Program-made: the position numbers and the translations under genes
Notes under the pieces: model-generated
Databases searched by the model: none
What the model saw: only the letters and a program-made list of their open reading frames with translations
Told to the model about the DNA's origin: nothing
Shown here: positions 17,978 to 27,180 of the stretch, one piece after another
Position numbering within the stretch: the stretch's first letter is position 1
Layout of the letters: the number at the start of each line of letters is the position of its first letter
Source of the DNA: SXIZ01 sp040079795
GTDB lineage: Bacteria; Pseudomonadota; Gammaproteobacteria; Methylococcales; Methylomonadaceae
Assembly (NCBI GenBank): GCA_040079795.1
Contig: JBEBJQ010000015.1
Span: forward strand, 1-59,594
Direction of reading: 5' to 3'
Length of the DNA stretch: 59,594 nt

Positions 17978-19128
17978 TCCGCAGGCCTTTTATGAAAGTT
18001 CAGCCAGCCTACAATCCATAAGAGTGTGGCATAAAGTAACAACGCTGCAACATCAAACCAAAGCTCAGCCCAACCCAGACCTTTTAGGAAACTACCCCAG
18101 GTAATCCGTAAAAAATACAAGGTTGGAAATAAGTGTGATTCTATCTTGGTTGCCGCACCCATTGATTCAATCGGCACCAGAAGCCCAGAATAGAGCATCG
18201 CAGGCACAAACGAAATCACCATGGTCAACATCACCGCAGCAACTTGCGTGCGTACCAGCAAAGAAACCAGTAGGCCAACACCTGCGGTACAAATCACATA
18301 AATCACCGAAGCGGCATAATAAAATACCGGATGTCCTTTAAACGGCGTGCCGTAAACGGTCATGACAACCCACCAGAGAATCAGGATATTAAGACAGGAA
18401 ATCAGTAAATACGGCAGAAATTTACCGAGAATAAATTCACCCCGGCTAATGGTTGAGGCATAAATATTGTAAATAGAACCATTTTCTTTTTCACGCACTA
18501 CACCCAAAGCGGTCAAAAACGGTGGCGTCACCATCAGCACCAACATCATTAAACCGGAAGAAATAGACCACTGACTTCGCAAAGCCTGATTATATAAATA
18601 ACGCGATTCGAGGCGGATTGGCGATACTTGCAGAATCGCTTGCTCTTGGGAAATACCTAGATGGTTAACTAAATAATTGACTAAGGACTGGGCATTAAAA
18701 TTGGCAATAATTGCTGCGACATAGCCTTTAGCAACCTCAGCTCGATAAGGAAATACCCCATCAATCAGACTCTGCACAGAACTCGCCTGTCCAGCCATTA
18801 ACTGCTCTTGGAAGCGCGGCGGGATAATAAGGGCAAAACGAATATCACTGTGGGCCAAGAGCGGGTCAAACTCCCGTTCATGCTGCACATGGCCTTTATA
18901 ATTGAAGTAACGTGAATCCATAAACTGATGCAGAAAATCCCGGCTCATGGCGGAATTATCCTGATCTAGCACGGCAAACGGGATTTTTTCAACATCAAAG
19001 GAAATGCCATAGCCTAACACCAAAAATATCCCAACCGGCAACACAAAAGCCATGCTAAAAAATAACCGGTCCCGTAAAATTTCCCGCCATTCCTTATAGG
19101 TTACGGCCCACACGCGGGTGAAATTCAT
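17974..19128 (-). CDS. ABC-2 type transporter permease (YbhS/YhhJ-like), first copy
   Basis: A 384-residue homologue of the next gene: a helix at about 23-43, a periplasmic domain rich in charged and aromatic residues, then a permease core. Motifs include VVREKENGSIYNIYASTISR (the cytoplasmic coupling helix, with the E-x-G-S typical of ABC-2), SFVPAMLYSGLLVPIESMG and LFPTLYFLRIT. Overlaps of 4 bases with the ATPase gene and 4 bases with the other permease place all three in one transcript. No substrate can be inferred from sequence. Confidence 0.87.
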   Translation of the reverse strand: MNFTRVWAVTYKEWREILRDRLFFSMAFVLPVGIFLVLGYGISFDVEKIPFAVLDQDNSAMSRDFLHQFMDSRYFNYKGHVQHEREFDPLLAHSDIRFALIIPPRFQEQLMAGQASSVQSLIDGVFPYRAEVAKGYVAAIIANFNAQSLVNYLVNHLGISQEQAILQVSPIRLESRYLYNQALRSQWSISSGLMMLVLMVTPPFLTALGVVREKENGSIYNIYASTISRGEFILGKFLPYLLISCLNILILWWVVMTVYGTPFKGHPVFYYAASVIYVICTAGVGLLVSLLVRTQVAAVMLTMVISFVPAMLYSGLLVPIESMGAATKIESHLFPTLYFLRITWGSFLKGLGWAELWFDVAALLLYATLLWIVGWLNFHKRPAE

Positions 19129-21089
19129 TTCAATTCCTTATTTTCCAGCGCCAGTACCCGATACACAAACACATCCTCCAGCGTCGGCGCATGGACGGAC
19201 AAGGCAATCAGCTTAATAGCCTGTTTATCCAGTAATTCACGAATCTGCTTTTCCACCCCTTCAATAGCTATAGCCAGCAAATGAATATGTTTGCCGAATA
19301 AAGCGACACCTTTGAAATCAGTCTGTTCCAATAACGTCAAAGCAGCCAAAGGGTTATCGGTAAGAATATCGAGCAACTGTCCGGCTTCATCTTGTAATGC
19401 CTGAATCATATTGACGGGTGAATCGTCGGCAATGACCCGACCGGCGTACATCAGCGCCAAATGGTCGCAATGCTCGGCTTCGCTCATGTAATGCGTGGTC
19501 ACTAAAATTGCAACTTGCTCAACGCGTGCCAGATGTACCAGAATATCCCAAAAATGCCGCCGCCCGATAGGATCAACCCCGGAGGTGGGTTCATCCAAAA
19601 ACAATACTCCAGGCTGATGCACCAACGCACAACCTAATGCCAACCGTTGCCGTATGCCCATCGGTAAGCTGCCTGCTAACTGCCCAGTGACTGCTTGTAG
19701 CCCGGCAATTTGTATCACCCACTCCAGGCGTTGCTTAAGAATCTGGCGTTTAACCCCGTAAATACTGGCGTAAAGCCGAATATTCTCCATCACCGTCAAA
19801 TCCAGATACAACGAAAAAGCCTGCGACATATAGCCGATACGCTCTTTAATGGTTTGCCCTGCGTTACGCATGTCCGCCCCGGCGACTTGTCCTTCCCCTT
19901 CGCTGGGTGGCAAAATGCCGGTTAGCATTTTGATAGCTGTAGTTTTGCCTGCCCCGTTAGCACCTAATAAGCCAAATATTTCACCTTGCTTAACCGTGAA
20001 ATTAATATGGTCAACCGACCGGAATTGATCAAAATCTCGCGTAAGCTGCTTAGCTTCAATCGCGATGCTTTTATCATCCGGTAACGGCTTATCAAAACGG
20101 GGTATGCTGGTCACTTGATTTACCTGCTCAGCCAAAGACCCTTGCCGGAGCAGCGCAATAAAAGCATCTTCCAATTCCACATCAAACGCGCGGATGGTTT
20201 TTATGTCTACGCCCGTGAGTAAATCCGTAACAACGTTAACGCCTTCACTGGCTGCTGTGTTATCCACAAAAACCCTGATGCGCTCAGCTATGCTTTCAAT
20301 CTGGGCGAATTGAACTTTGAGCAGCTTAAGCGCTTCCATTTGCGGCTCAGCGACTAACTCAACCAAACAGCCTTTGGCTTGCTGACTGATCGCATCAGGC
20401 TCTCCGGCTGCCAATATTTGACCGTTATACATCAGGGACAACCGCTGAAAACGTGCGGCTTCATCCATATACGCGGTCGATACCAGCGCGGTAATGCCGT
20501 GCTCGCGCAGCAAGTCTGCGAGAATTGCCCAAAAATCCCGCCGCGAAACCGGATCAACGCCGGTAGTCGGCTCATCGAGTATCACCAGTTCAGGTTGATG
20601 GATCAGAGTACACACCAAGCCTAATTTTTGTTTCATGCCGCCGGAGAGGTTTTTCATCGGGCGATCCCGAAACTTATCAAGCCGGGTCATAGTGAGCAGC
20701 TTTTCTTTACGCTCGGCCAATTGCTCAGGCGACACTTGCCGAAGCTGTGCGAAGAAATCGATATTTTCTTCTATCGACAAATTACCGTACAGATTAAGCC
20801 CCAGGCCTTGCGGCATAAATCCCAAGCGGCCTTTGATCTGTTCGGCGGATGCTTCGGAATCAATTCTTACCCCCAACACATCCAGCGTGCCCTGCTCAAA
20901 CGACATCACCCCGGCAATTGCCTTCATCAGACTACTTTTACCTGAGCCGTCTGGGCCTATCAGCCCGTAGATTTCACCACGCTTAACGCTCAGATCGACC
21001 GCATTAACGGCCACTTTCTGTTTATAACGTTTAACAAAGCCACTCAGCGTGATAATCAGCGGTTCATCTACCAACGCGGCCTCGCCCAC
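19125..21089 (-). CDS. ybhF: Fused double ABC transporter ATPase (YbhF-like)
   Basis: A 654-residue protein of two ABC domains joined by a linker. Domain 1: Walker A GPDGSGKSS, signature LSGGMKQKL, Walker B LVILDEPTTGVD. Domain 2: Walker A GANGAGKTT, a degenerate signature LPMGIRQRL, Walker B VLFLDEPTSGVD. The odd second signature is also found in YbhF/RbbA-type proteins. The GTG at 21089 is chosen because AGGAGG (21097-21102 on the minus strand) lies seven bases ahead; a TTG at 21107 is possible but has no such site. It overlaps the HlyD gene by 22 bases and powers export by the two permeases. Confidence 0.9.
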   Translation of the reverse strand: MGEAALVDEPLIITLSGFVKRYKQKVAVNAVDLSVKRGEIYGLIGPDGSGKSSLMKAIAGVMSFEQGTLDVLGVRIDSEASAEQIKGRLGFMPQGLGLNLYGNLSIEENIDFFAQLRQVSPEQLAERKEKLLTMTRLDKFRDRPMKNLSGGMKQKLGLVCTLIHQPELVILDEPTTGVDPVSRRDFWAILADLLREHGITALVSTAYMDEAARFQRLSLMYNGQILAAGEPDAISQQAKGCLVELVAEPQMEALKLLKVQFAQIESIAERIRVFVDNTAASEGVNVVTDLLTGVDIKTIRAFDVELEDAFIALLRQGSLAEQVNQVTSIPRFDKPLPDDKSIAIEAKQLTRDFDQFRSVDHINFTVKQGEIFGLLGANGAGKTTAIKMLTGILPPSEGEGQVAGADMRNAGQTIKERIGYMSQAFSLYLDLTVMENIRLYASIYGVKRQILKQRLEWVIQIAGLQAVTGQLAGSLPMGIRQRLALGCALVHQPGVLFLDEPTSGVDPIGRRHFWDILVHLARVEQVAILVTTHYMSEAEHCDHLALMYAGRVIADDSPVNMIQALQDEAGQLLDILTDNPLAALTLLEQTDFKGVALFGKHIHLLAIAIEGVEKQIRELLDKQAIKLIALSVHAPTLEDVFVYRVLALENKELK

Positions 21090-22180
21090 GGGCTTGCCTC
21101 CTGCCAACGAATCACCGCATCAGCGGGGAGTCCGGGGGTGAGTTTATGTTCTGGATTTTCATTCAAATAAAGCTTAACCGCATACACCAACTTAACCCGT
21201 TCATCCGGGGTTTGTACTTCTTTCGGAGTAAATTCTGCTGCCGAGGCTATGTAACTCAGTGTGGCGGCAAAGGGTTTATCCGGATAAGCATCGGTGAATA
21301 GTTGCGCAGGTAGACCCAAACGCACTTTTCCAATCTCTTTTTCCGGCACATAGACTTTTAAATACAGTCTATCCAGATCCACAATGTCGAACAGCGGACT
21401 GCCTGCGGCGACCATTTCGCCAGTATCCACCATGCGGGTAGTAATCATCCCCGTTTCTGGCGCATAGATGACCAGATCATTCAATACGCTTTGCGCTTCA
21501 GCCAATGAAGCTTCAGCCTGGGTCACTTGCGCCGCCAGGGCAGCGACTTCATCGGCTTTGGCCTTAACCTGTTCCTTGCCTAATTCCGCTTCAGCTAACA
21601 ACTTTTCCGCTTGGGTTCGGGCGGACTTCGCCGTGCTGTATTGCGCCCGCGCGACTTTCCAGCTTAAATCGGTCTGCTCGCTACGCCGTCGTTCCACCGT
21701 CCCGCGTAGCAATAATTCCCGAAACCGTTCCGCATCTTTTAAAGTCTGTTGTTCATTTGCACGGCTAGCCTGTACTTCCGCATCGGTATGCTGCAATCCC
21801 GCTTTAGCGGTGGCAATCTTTAACGGCACATTTTGTTTAAACACCGACAGTGCGGTTTGCGCCGACTTTAAGCTTGCTTTTTGAGCTTCCAGCGCTGCTT
21901 TGGCTTGGTTCACTTTTGCCTGAAGCTGCGTGTCATCAAGTTTAACCATCACCTGACCTTTAGTAATCAGATCCCCTTCGCGTGCCAGCACTGCCACTAT
22001 CCGCCCCGGCCACTTGCCGGAAACCGTGTAATGGTCGCCTTCAAAACGGCCATTCGCCTGCACCAGACCTTCCGGGAACGGAGGCTCTCGCAACCAGAAC
22101 CACCAAACGGCAAAGGCGATAGCTATTATACCAATAGCTAAGGGGATCAATAAAAGGTGTTTGGTTTTTTTTTCCATCAT
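21068..22180 (-). CDS. HlyD/YbhG-type periplasmic adaptor subunit
   Basis: A 370-residue membrane-fusion protein: a membrane anchor at about residues 9-29, a lipoyl-like half (VSGKWPGRIVAVLAREGDLI), a coiled-coil hairpin rich in A/Q/K/E at about 80-215, the second lipoyl half (LVIYAPETGMITTRMVDTGE) and a beta-barrel. It should link the ABC permeases to an outer-membrane channel; a TolC homologue lies 2 kb upstream on the same strand. It begins the block adaptor-ATPase-permease-permease seen in ybhGFSR. Confidence 0.88.
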   Translation of the reverse strand: MMEKKTKHLLLIPLAIGIIAIAFAVWWFWLREPPFPEGLVQANGRFEGDHYTVSGKWPGRIVAVLAREGDLITKGQVMVKLDDTQLQAKVNQAKAALEAQKASLKSAQTALSVFKQNVPLKIATAKAGLQHTDAEVQASRANEQQTLKDAERFRELLLRGTVERRRSEQTDLSWKVARAQYSTAKSARTQAEKLLAEAELGKEQVKAKADEVAALAAQVTQAEASLAEAQSVLNDLVIYAPETGMITTRMVDTGEMVAAGSPLFDIVDLDRLYLKVYVPEKEIGKVRLGLPAQLFTDAYPDKPFAATLSYIASAAEFTPKEVQTPDERVKLVYAVKLYLNENPEHKLTPGLPADAVIRWQEASPWARPRW

Positions 22181-22250
22181 TGGGACTTTTGTCCTTAGTT
22201 AGCGAACGCGATAAAGCGGTGTTACGAATAATCCGCGACAGTTGGTAGAC

Positions 22251-22892
22251 TCATGCTACGCTAGCCAGCAAAGGAAACAACTCGGTTAAACCCTTGGCAA
22301 TAAATTCCACCGCGATAGATGCAATAATCAATCCCATCACGCGGGTTACCACGTTCATGCCGGTGCGCCCCATAAAGTCAGCAATCCTGGGGGCAGATAG
22401 CAAAGCGACCAATACCACACCAGCAACCGACAAGATCACTGCGCCCACTAACACATAATGCGATAGCGAGCGACCCATATGCCCATATACAATAGTCGTG
22501 CTGATAGCACCTGGACCGCTGAGAAAAGGAATCGCCAACGGCACCACAGCTACGGAATCTTTCTCATACGATTCAGCGCGCTCTTCCGGCGTATGCCTAA
22601 CCCGATCAGGACTGGCATTCAACATCGAAATACCCATCAGCAACACCAACAAACCCCCTGCCACCCGAAAAGCAGGTAAACCAATGCCTAAGAATTTCAG
22701 TATCGGCTCACCAGCAAGTAAAGCGATTAATAACACCACCGCAACTGAAAAAGCGCAGACTAAAGCGGTTTGTATCCGATCCAATGGGGTGCGATTCCCA
22801 GTCAGAGAGATAAATATAGGGATGACCCCGATAGGGTTGACAACGGAGATTAATCCAGCTGTCAGTTGCAGGTATTCGTTCCAGTTCAACAT
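22251..22892 (-). CDS. marC: MarC family integral membrane protein
   Basis: A 213-residue protein with six predicted membrane helices and the family motifs VNPIGVIPIFISLTG (about 19-33) and VPLAIPFLSGPGAISTTIV (about 117-135). It has the length and layout of the MarC/UPF0056 family. The original link to multidrug resistance was withdrawn, so the function is unknown. It lies 70 bases ahead of the HlyD gene and 94 bases behind the pentaheme cytochrome gene, on the same strand as the efflux genes. Confidence 0.9.
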   Translation of the reverse strand: MLNWNEYLQLTAGLISVVNPIGVIPIFISLTGNRTPLDRIQTALVCAFSVAVVLLIALLAGEPILKFLGIGLPAFRVAGGLLVLLMGISMLNASPDRVRHTPEERAESYEKDSVAVVPLAIPFLSGPGAISTTIVYGHMGRSLSHYVLVGAVILSVAGVVLVALLSAPRIADFMGRTGMNVVTRVMGLIIASIAVEFIAKGLTELFPLLASVA

Positions 22893-22986
22893 GTGTTAAG
22901 TATTTTTGAAAATCCTTATAATTAAGCAAACCAAGTGTTATACCAACCTACAGTACTGAGACTGGGTTCCATATACGCTGACGTAA

Positions 22987-23559
22987 TCAGTCATCCTCTT
23001 CAATCTCTAAGCGCCCACTCTGATGACACTTAAGACAATCAGTCATTTTCCCAGGTTTATGTGCACCATCACCCTCTTCCCGAAGATGCTTGACGATTGC
23101 GTTGTCAAGCAAGGTCGGACGCAAAGCAAAACCAGCCGTAAAATCATGGCAAGCGCTGCAAGTGTGCGTGCCAGTCGCACGAAAAACGAATTCACCATGC
23201 GGATTGACCATCGCACCGACGGTAATTTGCGCCAATGCCCCTTGATGTTCGGTGTGGCAGGCGTTACAGGTTTTTCCTTGACGGATCGACTGACTATGAA
23301 ATTCTGCTACTTCGGGTCTTGAGTGGACAGCGAAACGTTTCAGATCATGGCAGGCAATACATTTAACGGCAGTTGTCCCTCGAAAAGGCTGATGACAGTC
23401 ATTGCATGACTGAGTGTCAGCATGGAAGCGGCTTAAATTCCCGGGTGCCCACAGAGCTTCGGTATGTTTATAACTGCCCCAGATTAAGCCAGTGAGCAGT
23501 AGAACGACAGCAATAATAACCACTGGCAGCGTTCCTTTTGGCAGTGGTAAGAAGCGCAT
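22987..23559 (-). CDS. Membrane-anchored pentaheme c-type cytochrome
   Basis: A 190-residue protein with an uncleaved-looking N-terminal helix (residues 11-29) and five CxxCH heme sites: CNDCH 52-56, CIACH 67-71, CNACH 98-102, CSACH 134-138 and CLKCH 175-179. Several extra histidines (for example H46, H79, H88, H105, H159) could be distal ligands. It resembles small periplasmic multiheme electron carriers of the cytochrome c3/NapC-like kind. Its start codon directly abuts the stop of the preceding cytochrome b-like gene (no gap, GGAGG upstream), so they form a quinol-side/periplasm-side electron-transfer pair. The redox partner is not visible here. Confidence 0.87.
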   Translation of the reverse strand: MRFLPLPKGTLPVVIIAVVLLLTGLIWGSYKHTEALWAPGNLSRFHADTQSCNDCHQPFRGTTAVKCIACHDLKRFAVHSRPEVAEFHSQSIRQGKTCNACHTEHQGALAQITVGAMVNPHGEFVFRATGTHTCSACHDFTAGFALRPTLLDNAIVKHLREEGDGAHKPGKMTDCLKCHQSGRLEIEEDD

Positions 23560-24147
23560 TTATAAGCCTCCATAGTACAGCGCGCCGAGTATATGGGCTG
23601 TCAGCAACACTAAAAATAATATCACCATCGGCACATGAATAAGCTGCCAAAGCCTGAACGTTTCCTCGCTGGAGGCTAGATCATATAACTGCGCTTCCAC
23701 AACTTCAGGGCTAAGCCCTTGGCTGAGCAATTCTTGACGGGTATTTTTCAATAAGCCTAATGCCTTGCGGTGTACCGCGACACCAATGAGACCCGTGAGG
23801 GCAACAATCCCCATCGTCACCAGGGCCAGCAATGGCACCAAGGCATGGAAATGAGACCCAGCGTGAATTAGGATCAATACAGGGGCAACAACGCCCGCCA
23901 CTTGATGCACCCAAAACCAGCCTTTCGGCCAAGCCGATTTTTGACGTTGGCTTTGGCGTTTTTTTACTGAGTAAACAAATACACTTAGCATGACTGCAAG
24001 CCCAATCCAGCCAACCATGTGGCCTTGTTGAGTATGACCGAACAGTGTACTGAATCGGATACTGAGTAGTGCTTCAGCCAGCAGGCCGATAATGATAGCT
24101 AAGCCAACAAGGCCAATCACCGTAAGAAAGCGTTGTGTAATGGTCAT
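23560..24147 (-). CDS. Cytochrome b-like integral membrane protein
   Basis: A 195-residue protein with about five hydrophobic segments and paired histidines typical of di-heme b-type cytochromes: WVHQVAG, ILIHAGSHFHAL, and near the end LIHVPMVILFLV and TAHILGALYYGG. The ATG at 24147 is preferred to that at 24162 because AAGGAAGAGG sits just before it. It is followed without a gap by the pentaheme cytochrome, so the two probably move electrons between the quinone pool and a periplasmic acceptor. The exact family is uncertain; it resembles ferric reductase-like or cytochrome b561-type membrane proteins. Confidence 0.7.
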   Translation of the reverse strand: MTITQRFLTVIGLVGLAIIIGLLAEALLSIRFSTLFGHTQQGHMVGWIGLAVMLSVFVYSVKKRQSQRQKSAWPKGWFWVHQVAGVVAPVLILIHAGSHFHALVPLLALVTMGIVALTGLIGVAVHRKALGLLKNTRQELLSQGLSPEVVEAQLYDLASSEETFRLWQLIHVPMVILFLVLLTAHILGALYYGGL

Positions 24148-24247
24148 CCTCTTCCTTAACATAAGTTTTTGAGGTTAAAACACAGGCAGTCTGGGCGGAT
24201 GCAAAACATTTCTGCGGTGTTTAATCTGAACACTGATGCTTCGCGCA

Positions 24248-25465
24248 TTATAAGTTCCCCACCGCCCGCCGTAAATGCAACCCAGCCAAAGCAGCATCAT
24301 AACTGGCATTATTAAAATTATCGTAAGTCTTCGTCCGCAAATCTTCTGCCTGTAACACTTCGGTATTGGTCGCCAAGCCTTGTTGATAGCGGTCGGTAGT
24401 CACCTTCATATTTTCATCCGCTTGCGCTATGGCTTGTTGGTTAACGGTTATACGCTGTTCTTTTAAGGCAATCGCCTGACGGCTAAGGGCATCACTGCTA
24501 TGGCTGGTGCTGCCGTCAAATACCTTCCATTGCATGCCGACATTCACCATCCATAAACCCTCAAACGCCTGATAGCGATTTTCCTGGTATTGATAGCCGC
24601 CATTGACCGCGACTTGGGGCATAGACCCGGCCTTAACACTCTGTGCTTGCTGTTGCAGGGCTTCTATTTGTTGGGCGAGTACCTGTAGTTCCGGGCGTTG
24701 CACTAAAGCAGTATTGCTCAGTTCGGTTAAACTTCCAGTTAAGCTCTGCGGAAACTGCGGCTTTAACTTGACCGCCTCGGTCAGTTGCCGATCGAGGAGT
24801 TGATTATAATGTGCCCGTGCACTATCTAATTGATTAGTCGCTTTTAGCAACAGTTGCTGGGCATTAGCGAGTTCAACATTGGCTGCCAATAGGTCATTTT
24901 TAGGCACAACGCCTTGATCAAACAGATTCCACACATCTTTTTGGTGGGCAGTCAGGCTTCCAACATGGCTTTGCGCCACCTGCAAAGCGCCTTCCATACG
25001 CAATACCCCGACATAGGCTTCTGCCACCTGCAGTTTGACATTGAGTTCTGAGCTGCTTTCATTATGCTGCGCCGCCTGTAAAGCTGCTTCGGCAGCATTG
25101 ATGCTATGACTGATACGACCGCTGGTATAAAGCGGTACTGAGGCAATCGCCTGAGCTTTCACACTTCCAGCTTGGGCAGTATTAAATTGTCCGTTCTGCC
25201 CGCCAAAGTTCGCCTTGGCTGCCGGGGTTTCGCTGAATTGGGTGTAGCCTGACCCAACGTTTAACTCAGGAAGCCGCTGACCTTCTGCCGCTTGTAACTG
25301 TTGTTCTGATGCACCGGTATCGGCTGATGCCGCTTTAATCTGGTGATTATGCTCAAGCGCGACCCGCCAGGCCTCTTCCAAGGTTTCTGCACGGCTATTC
25401 ACGGGCAGGAATATTGTTGAAACACTTAACCAACCGATGATCAGTAACTGTTTGTTTATCAGCAT
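24248..25465 (-). CDS. TolC family outer-membrane efflux protein
   Basis: A 405-residue protein: signal peptide to about residue 26 (NSRAETL), then two tandem alpha-helical outer-membrane efflux repeats. Motifs are LEEAWRVALEHNHQIKAASA at the start, LNVKLQVAEAYVGVLRMEGAL, and in the second half TALVQRPELQVLAQQIEALQ and ATNTEVLQAEDLRTKTYDNF. It should form the outer channel for the HlyD/ABC system on the same strand. The cytochrome pair and marC lie between them, so one long operon is plausible but not shown. Confidence 0.9.
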   Translation of the reverse strand: MLINKQLLIIGWLSVSTIFLPVNSRAETLEEAWRVALEHNHQIKAASADTGASEQQLQAAEGQRLPELNVGSGYTQFSETPAAKANFGGQNGQFNTAQAGSVKAQAIASVPLYTSGRISHSINAAEAALQAAQHNESSSELNVKLQVAEAYVGVLRMEGALQVAQSHVGSLTAHQKDVWNLFDQGVVPKNDLLAANVELANAQQLLLKATNQLDSARAHYNQLLDRQLTEAVKLKPQFPQSLTGSLTELSNTALVQRPELQVLAQQIEALQQQAQSVKAGSMPQVAVNGGYQYQENRYQAFEGLWMVNVGMQWKVFDGSTSHSSDALSRQAIALKEQRITVNQQAIAQADENMKVTTDRYQQGLATNTEVLQAEDLRTKTYDNFNNASYDAALAGLHLRRAVGNL

Positions 25466-25538
25466 GGTAGATAACAGGATGAGCTGGAAATAGCACCCTT
25501 TTTACACCTTGCCGCTGTGAAAGTCACCTTATTGTACT

Positions 25539-26177
25539 TCAAGTTCCTGCCCTTTCGCGCAAGTCCTTGGGCATATAGTTACGGTCGCCCAAAACTTCCA
25601 GCATTGGCCCGTGTACATCGAATTTAACAATACTTAATGAAGCCGCCGGGGTGTCGATACGATCCCGGTAACGTCCAATATCAATGCCTAACAAACTGCA
25701 AAGGATAATGCGTAGGGTTGCCTTGTGGGATACCACCAGGACATTGCCATTGATATACTTGGATTGGATTTCGGTGATGATTGGCAGGGCGCGGCTAGCG
25801 ACCTGCACGGCAGTTTCGCCATTGGTCGGTGGGTTCCAGGCCGGTTCTGCGAGCCAGCGCAAATAATCCTGTTCGTGATGCTGCCGCACATATTCCCGCT
25901 CCTGATCTTCCCAAGCGCCGTAACCGATTTCCCGAAGCCCATCCCTGATTTGCATAGGCAACCCCAGCGCATTACAAATGGGCTTAGCAGTGTCGATGGT
26001 TCTTTGCATGGGGCTGACAAAAATATCCGTCCAAGGTATTGAGCGATACGCTTCAGCGAATGCCTGCGCCATTTGTGCCCCTTCCGGAGTAAGATCAGGA
26101 TCTAACGACCCGCAATAAGTGCCTTTCTGACTATAAATGGTCTCGCCATGACGCAGCAAATAAATTTTTAAACTCAT
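25539..26177 (-). CDS. Histidine phosphatase family protein
   Basis: A 212-residue member of the phosphoglycerate mutase/acid phosphatase superfamily. LRHGET places the phosphate-accepting His10 at the N-terminus, FVSPMQRTIDTAKPI supplies the arginine, and VVSHKATLRIILCSLLGI supplies the second catalytic histidine near residue 150. It could be a cobalamin (CobC-like) or general sugar-phosphate phosphatase; sequence alone does not say. It sits 73 bases upstream of tolC on the same strand. Confidence 0.87.
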   Translation of the reverse strand: MSLKIYLLRHGETIYSQKGTYCGSLDPDLTPEGAQMAQAFAEAYRSIPWTDIFVSPMQRTIDTAKPICNALGLPMQIRDGLREIGYGAWEDQEREYVRQHHEQDYLRWLAEPAWNPPTNGETAVQVASRALPIITEIQSKYINGNVLVVSHKATLRIILCSLLGIDIGRYRDRIDTPAASLSIVKFDVHGPMLEVLGDRNYMPKDLRERAGT

Positions 26178-26588
26178 GTTAATGATCCTGCCAAGTCAAA
26201 TTTGTAGTCATGCTAAAGGCCTCCAACGCTTCCAAGCTTATTCCAAAAATTGAACCGTGTGCATTTTCAACTACTTTTCTAAATGTCTACAAGGGCTTAG
26301 TAATTACACGTTTTCCATAAATGCTAGTCTAAATGAAACGCTATAAATGATCGGTACGCTATCGCACATAGGATAAGCTTTACTGACCTAACCTTACTCA
26401 GCAACATAGTTGCCAGTATTATTAAATAACTGCCTGCTCATCGTTACTGATATTTCCTTATGAATGTTCGTTTCCGCACAGACTAAATTTAATCATACGC
26501 GTAATCTAACGGCTAAGCGCAGAAAATAGCTTTCGCGCTTTTATCGTGGCTATTGAGCCGTGCACATTACGTTATCAAGGAGTACAAC
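26178..26588. other. Divergent intergenic region ahead of csbD
   Basis: About 410 bases separating the minus-strand phosphatase from the plus-strand CsbD gene. It should contain both promoters. AAGGAG just before 26589 is the csbD ribosome site. No hairpin, repeat or regulator site was clear enough to report. Confidence 0.45.
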
Positions 26589-26789
26589 ATGAACAAAGAT
26601 CAAATAAAAGGCAGGGTTGAAGAAATTAAAGGTAAAGTCAAAGAAGCGACTGGCGTAATCATGGACGATAAAAAAATGGAAGAAGCGGGAGAACTGCAAC
26701 AAGATGTCGGTAAGATTCAAACCGTTTTTGGAGATTTTAAAGAAAATTTAAAAGACAATGTTAATGCAGCCCTTAAGAAAGACAAATAA
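26589..26789 (+). CDS. CsbD family stress-response protein
   Basis: A 66-residue protein with the full CsbD signature MNKDQIKGRVEEIKGKVKEA followed by TGVIMDDKKMEEAGELQQDVGK. The ATG at 26589 follows AAGGAG and matches the family start; the upstream ATG at 26553 would add 12 unrelated residues. It is a more typical CsbD than the two proteins near the left end. It is probably a general-stress gene controlled by the adjacent 410-base region. Confidence 0.92.
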   Translation: MNKDQIKGRVEEIKGKVKEATGVIMDDKKMEEAGELQQDVGKIQTVFGDFKENLKDNVNAALKKDK

Positions 26790-26978
26790 GGCACCAACCC
26801 CTCTTGCTATGCGACCAAGGTCAGTAAAACTTGCCTTGCAGTGCAGCGGGAATTCATACCATTCAATAACACTATGCACAGATAAGGGTTGAGGAAAATA
26901 GCCTTGACCAACTGGATTTTATCCAGTAGCTGTGATTTATTTTGCCAACTACCGTTGGCACCTTGCGGAGAAGCAAAC

Positions 26979-27128
26979 ATGCTGCAAACTTTAGCGCTCG
27001 TATTAGTTATCCTCTGGATACTGGGTTTAGTATCCTCTTATACTTTAGGTGGGTTTATTCATTTATTGTTGGTTCTCGCGATCATTTCGATCCTGATCAG
27101 CGTCATTCAAGGCCGAAGAATCTTATAG
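26979..27128 (+). CDS. Lmo0937-like micro-membrane protein
   Basis: A 49-residue protein, MLQTLALVLVILWILGLVSS then YTLGGFIHLLLVLAIISILI and SVIQGRRIL. It has two hydrophobic helices with a W-x-L-G turn and a basic tail, the pattern of Lmo0937-type stress-linked small membrane proteins. GGAGAAG six bases ahead supports the ATG at 26979. It lies 189 bases after csbD on the same strand and is probably co-induced. Confidence 0.85.
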   Translation: MLQTLALVLVILWILGLVSSYTLGGFIHLLLVLAIISILISVIQGRRIL

Positions 27129-27180
27129 CGTAGGAAGACATTTATACCCGATTTGCAAGCGATTGCCAGACTAAACCCTA

